DNA of 9,062 bases, taken from positions 1 to 9,062 of the forward strand of contig DMLG01000158.1 of the NCBI GenBank assembly GCA_003453455.1, given 5' to 3'. This DNA comes from Clostridiales bacterium. Lineage in GTDB: Bacteria; Bacillota; Clostridia; UBA1381. Shown here one piece after another: positions 7,197 through 9,062 of this stretch. How positions within the stretch are numbered: the first letter of the stretch is position 1; each line of letters begins with the position of its first letter. The position numbers and the translations under genes were made by a program. Below the pieces are notes generated by a model. The model did no database searches. It was not told the origin of the DNA and saw nothing but the letters and a program-made list of their open reading frames with translations.

Positions 7197-7688
7197 ATGT
7201 TTGAAAAATTTTACCCTGATTTTCGGTTTAATTCAATAGATGATATATCTGCGGATTTTTTAAAAGAAAATAACATAAATTTTGCAGTGCTTGATATAGA
7301 TAACACGCTTGTTAGCTATAAAACGGCAAGCGCTGATAAAAGAGCAAGGAATTTCCTTGATATGCTCTTAAAAAACAGTATAAAGTTTGCATTTGTTTCA
7401 AATAATCATAAAAAAAGGGTGGAACTTTTTGCAAAAGATTTTAATGCACCGTTTGTAAGCAGTGCCTTAAAGCCGTTTTCGGTGGGTGTAAGGCGTGCCA
7501 TGTCAAAAATGGGCGCAAAAAAAGAGGAAACGCTACTGGTTGGGGATCAGATTTTTACCGACATTTGCGCAGGCAAAAGGGCAGGGATTAAAACAGTCAT
7601 GGTAAATCCCATTGAGGCAAAGGAAACGCCATTTTTCGGGTTTAAACGATATTTTGAACGCAAAGTTTTAAAAAATTACAAAGGATAG
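7197..7688 (+). CDS. yqeG: YqeG-type HAD-superfamily phosphatase (subfamily IIIA)
   Basis: Small cytoplasmic hydrolase of the haloacid dehalogenase superfamily, 163 residues from ATG 7197, matching the family's usual length of roughly 170. All four HAD motifs are present: motif I DIDNTL (D33 nucleophile, D35 acid/base), motif II SNN (68-70), motif III Lys (K92 in ALKPF) and motif IV GDQIFTDICAGKRAG (116-130) with D117 and D122. FYPDF near the N-terminus (5-9) is also typical. The physiological substrate of YqeG is not established as far as I know. The next gene starts 9 nt after the stop, so the two are probably co-transcribed. No convincing promoter is visible between the terminator and this gene, so expression may come from read-through or from a promoter inside the previous gene. 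Confidence 0.92.
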   Translation: MFEKFYPDFRFNSIDDISADFLKENNINFAVLDIDNTLVSYKTASADKRARNFLDMLLKNSIKFAFVSNNHKKRVELFAKDFNAPFVSSALKPFSVGVRRAMSKMGAKKEETLLVGDQIFTDICAGKRAGIKTVMVNPIEAKETPFFGFKRYFERKVLKNYKG

Positions 7689-7697
7689 GAATTTAAT

Positions 7698-8564
7698 ATG
7701 CAAGCAATATTCGGAGTTGCTGGAAACAGCGACAGCTTTTATAAAGACGGAAATAAGGCATCTGAACAGATGCCCGGGTGGCTTTCTGATTTTGGGCTTG
7801 ATGCGTATGAATATCAATGCGGAAACGGCGTGCGGTGCGGACAGAAAACAGCTGAAAAGATTGCAGATGAGGCGCGGAAAAACGGCATAATTATGAGCGT
7901 TCACTCGCCGTATTACATCAATCTTGCCACAAATGACGAGCAAAAACGCATGGGAAGCGTTAATTATATTTTGCAGTCGGCAAAGCTTGCCGTGTATTTA
8001 GGCGGTGAGCGCGTTGTTGTACATAGCGGCGCTTTATGCGGACTTTCACGCAATGAGGCGCTTTCTTATGCAAAAAAAACGCTTGCCATAGCGCGTGAAA
8101 AAATGCTTGAAAACGGACTTCAAAATATTCGTCTTTGTATTGAAACAATGGGCAAAATCAATCAGCTGGGCGACTTATATGAAGTTATGGAGCTTTGTAG
8201 AATTGATGACAGCTTCCTGCCGTGTATAGATTTTGGGCATTTGAATGCAAGAACTCTTGGCGGACTTAAAACGGTTTCTGATTTTGCGGTAATATTCGAC
8301 GAAATAAAAAATAAGCTTGGTGAGGAAAGAGAAAAAGTTTTCCATAGCCATTTCAGCAAGATTGAGTTTACAGCAGGAGGAGAAAAGAAACACCTGACCT
8401 TTGCCGACACCGTATATGGCCCTGAATTTGAGCCGGTGGCGGAAATTATAGCAAAAAGAAATCTTGCTCCTACAATAATATGCGAATCAAGCGGAACACA
8501 AGCAGAGGATTCGCTCACAATGAAGAAAATTTACGAAAATACCAAAAAAATGTTGACATTGTAG
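7698..8564 (+). CDS. Endonuclease IV-like TIM-barrel metalloprotein
   Basis: The 288-residue protein belongs to the AP endonuclease 2/xylose isomerase-like TIM-barrel family. It follows the metal-ligand order of E. coli endonuclease IV: H69 in VHSPYYINL (E. coli H69), H109 in VVVHSGA (H109), E149 in CIETMGK (E145), D178 and H181 in CIDFGHLNAR (D179, H182), H216 in FHSHFSK (H216), H232 in KKHLTF (H231) and E263 in ICESS (E261). The Asp two residues before the last His (E. coli D229) is Lys here, with Glu at 229 as a possible substitute. The DNA-contacting NQRQW segment of E. coli Nfo is replaced by CGNGVRC (41-47). It could be a true AP endonuclease of a divergent branch or a different TIM-barrel hydrolase or isomerase. 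AGGA (7687-7690) precedes the ATG. The final codons contain the -35 element of the rplU promoter. Confidence 0.85.
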   Translation: MQAIFGVAGNSDSFYKDGNKASEQMPGWLSDFGLDAYEYQCGNGVRCGQKTAEKIADEARKNGIIMSVHSPYYINLATNDEQKRMGSVNYILQSAKLAVYLGGERVVVHSGALCGLSRNEALSYAKKTLAIAREKMLENGLQNIRLCIETMGKINQLGDLYEVMELCRIDDSFLPCIDFGHLNARTLGGLKTVSDFAVIFDEIKNKLGEEREKVFHSHFSKIEFTAGGEKKHLTFADTVYGPEFEPVAEIIAKRNLAPTIICESSGTQAEDSLTMKKIYENTKKMLTL

Positions 8565-8581
8565 ATTTTTCGTGGTATAAT
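8553..8581 (+). promoter_or_regulatory. Consensus SigA-type promoter of the L21-L27 operon
   Basis: TTGACA (8553-8558) and TATAAT (8576-8581) both match the housekeeping consensus in all six positions and are separated by 17 nt. TG at 8573-8574 adds an extended -10 element. Transcription should start near G8587 or G8588, giving a leader of about 82 nt before rplU. The -35 lies within the last codons of the upstream TIM-barrel gene. Confidence 0.92.
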
Positions 8582-8587
8582 TTTTCG

Positions 8588-8653
8588 GTATCCGCATGAT
8601 AGCTCGGTTATAAATCCCTTTTGGGTACCGACATCGGCGTGACTTCATGTTAT
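8588..8653 (+). promoter_or_regulatory. L21 leader RNA (ribosomal protein autoregulation element)
   Basis: The untranslated leader of rplU contains the blocks I associate with the Firmicutes L21 leader family: CATGATAGC (8595-8603), CGGTTATAA (8605-8613) and GGGTACCGACA (8623-8633). It can fold as an outer stem CATGA/TCATG (8595-8599 with 8645-8649) around an inner stem TCGGT/ACCGA (8604-8608 with 8627-8631) and a tip CCC/GGG with a TTTT loop (8616-8625). The known family is predicted to bind L21 and repress its own operon. Assignment here rests on recalled consensus, position and pairing; I could not run a covariance model. Confidence 0.8.
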
Positions 8654-8662
8654 AAGGAGGTG
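8654..8662 (+). promoter_or_regulatory. Full-complement ribosome binding site of rplU
   Basis: AAGGAGGTG, an extended anti-16S match, lies 7 nt before the ATG. It begins 5 nt after the closing strand of the leader's outer stem, so a bound or folded leader could affect ribosome access. Confidence 0.85.
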
Positions 8663-8669
8663 TAACACT

Positions 8670-8981
8670 ATGTACGCAATTTTTGAGACAGGCGGAAAGC
8701 AGTATAAGGTTGAAGAAGGCAGCGTTATATTTGTTGAAAAGCTTGACGCTCCTGAGGGTGAGACTGTTACTTTTGACAAGGTTTTGGCAACAGGCGACGG
8801 TGAAACCGCAAACTTCGGAGCACCTGTAATTAGCGGTGCAAAGGTAACTGCAAAGGTTTTAAAACAGGGTAAGGCTAAAAAGATTTATGTCTTCAAAATG
8901 AAGAGAAAAAAGAACGAGCGTTCTAAAAAAGGTCACAGACAGCCTTATACAAAATTGACTATCGAATCTATCAATGCTTAA
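8670..8981 (+). CDS. rplU: 50S ribosomal protein L21
   Basis: Large-subunit ribosomal protein L21, 103 residues, the standard length. Typical blocks are [17 protein letters not shown] at the N-terminus, [14 protein letters not shown] (50-63) in the middle and the basic rRNA-binding stretch [21 protein letters not shown] (71-91, shown in part as the family's KxxxxRKxxGHRQ pattern), ending with YTKLTIESI. It is the first gene after a consensus promoter and an L21 leader, so autoregulation by L21 is likely. rpmA follows after 40 nt; the ysxB/prp gene that many Firmicutes carry between the two is absent. Confidence 0.98.
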   Translation: MYAIFETGGKQYKVEEGSVIFVEKLDAPEGETVTFDKVLATGDGETANFGAPVISGAKVTAKVLKQGKAKKIYVFKMKRKKNERSKKGHRQPYTKLTIESINA

Positions 8982-9008
8982 TCAGCATATTAAATCAAAC
9001 TGAAAGCT

Positions 9009-9014
9009 GAGGTG
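9009..9014 (+). promoter_or_regulatory. Ribosome binding site of rpmA
   Basis: GAGGTG lies 7 nt before ATG 9022. An in-frame TAA (9019-9021) sits directly before that ATG, so no earlier start is possible. Confidence 0.8.
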
Positions 9015-9021
9015 TTATTAA

Positions 9022-9062
9022 ATGGCTCATAAAAAAGGTATGGGTTCTACCAAGAACGGCCG
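9022..9062 (+). CDS. rpmA: 50S ribosomal protein L27, N-terminal fragment
   Basis: The window ends after 13 full codons plus CG, an Arg codon whatever the third base. The visible start MAHKKGMGSTKNGR is the conserved N-terminus of L27, which reaches towards the peptidyl transferase centre. The start is certain because TAA immediately precedes the ATG. There is no N-terminal extension of the kind that Prp cleaves in many Firmicutes. Only about 14 of the usual 85-95 residues are visible. Confidence 0.93.
   Translation, partial: MAHKKGMGSTKNG

Noticed and set aside
8982..9010. Inverted repeat TCAGC ... GCTGA between rplU and rpmA as a terminator or regulatory hairpin.
   Set aside because: Only 5 bp with a 19-nt loop and no T tract; likely chance. 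rplU and rpmA are expected to be co-transcribed.

Overview
The window looks like a chromosomal segment of an AT-rich, low-GC Gram-positive bacterium, most likely a member of the Clostridia. The evidence is the gene order (a division and cell-wall cluster, then yqeG and the L21 operon), strong AAGGAGG-type ribosome binding sites, GTG starts, a consensus SigA-type promoter, and an L21 leader RNA of the kind known from Firmicutes. The DNPR motif in MurE points to meso-diaminopimelate peptidoglycan. I cannot name a genus. All genes are on the + strand and densely packed.

Region 1 (1-5602) is the distal part of a dcw (division/cell wall) cluster: murE (5' end outside the window), murF, mraY, an FtsW/SpoVE-type SEDS polymerase gene, and murG. 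Together they build the UDP-MurNAc-pentapeptide (MurE, MurF), move it onto undecaprenyl phosphate (MraY), add GlcNAc to make lipid II (MurG) and polymerise it into glycan strands (SEDS protein). Gaps are 1-18 nt, so this is one transcript. murD, usual between mraY and ftsW, is absent from that slot.

Region 2 (5624-7180) holds one exported protein of the transglutaminase-like cysteine protease superfamily. It lies 21 nt after murG, has its own strong RBS, and is followed by a hairpin that looks like an intrinsic terminator. It therefore appears to be the last gene of the murein transcript. Its role is unknown; it is the least ordinary gene here.

Region 3 (7197-8564) is a two-gene unit: a YqeG-type HAD phosphatase and a divergent endonuclease IV-like TIM-barrel metalloprotein.

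Region 4 (8553-9062) is the start of the L21-L27 operon: a textbook promoter (TTGACA, 17 nt, TATAAT), a structured L21 leader, rplU, and the first codons of rpmA. The usual Firmicutes gene for the L27-processing protease Prp (ysxB) is missing between rplU and rpmA. Correspondingly, L27 starts directly at its mature-type N-terminus.

No mobile element, CRISPR array, tRNA or rRNA is visible, and no gene-free stretch exceeds about 105 nt. Most of the window is core metabolism. The observations worth following are the murD-less order, the transglutaminase-like gene in the murein operon, the altered metal site of the Nfo-like protein, and the joint absence of prp and the L27 extension.
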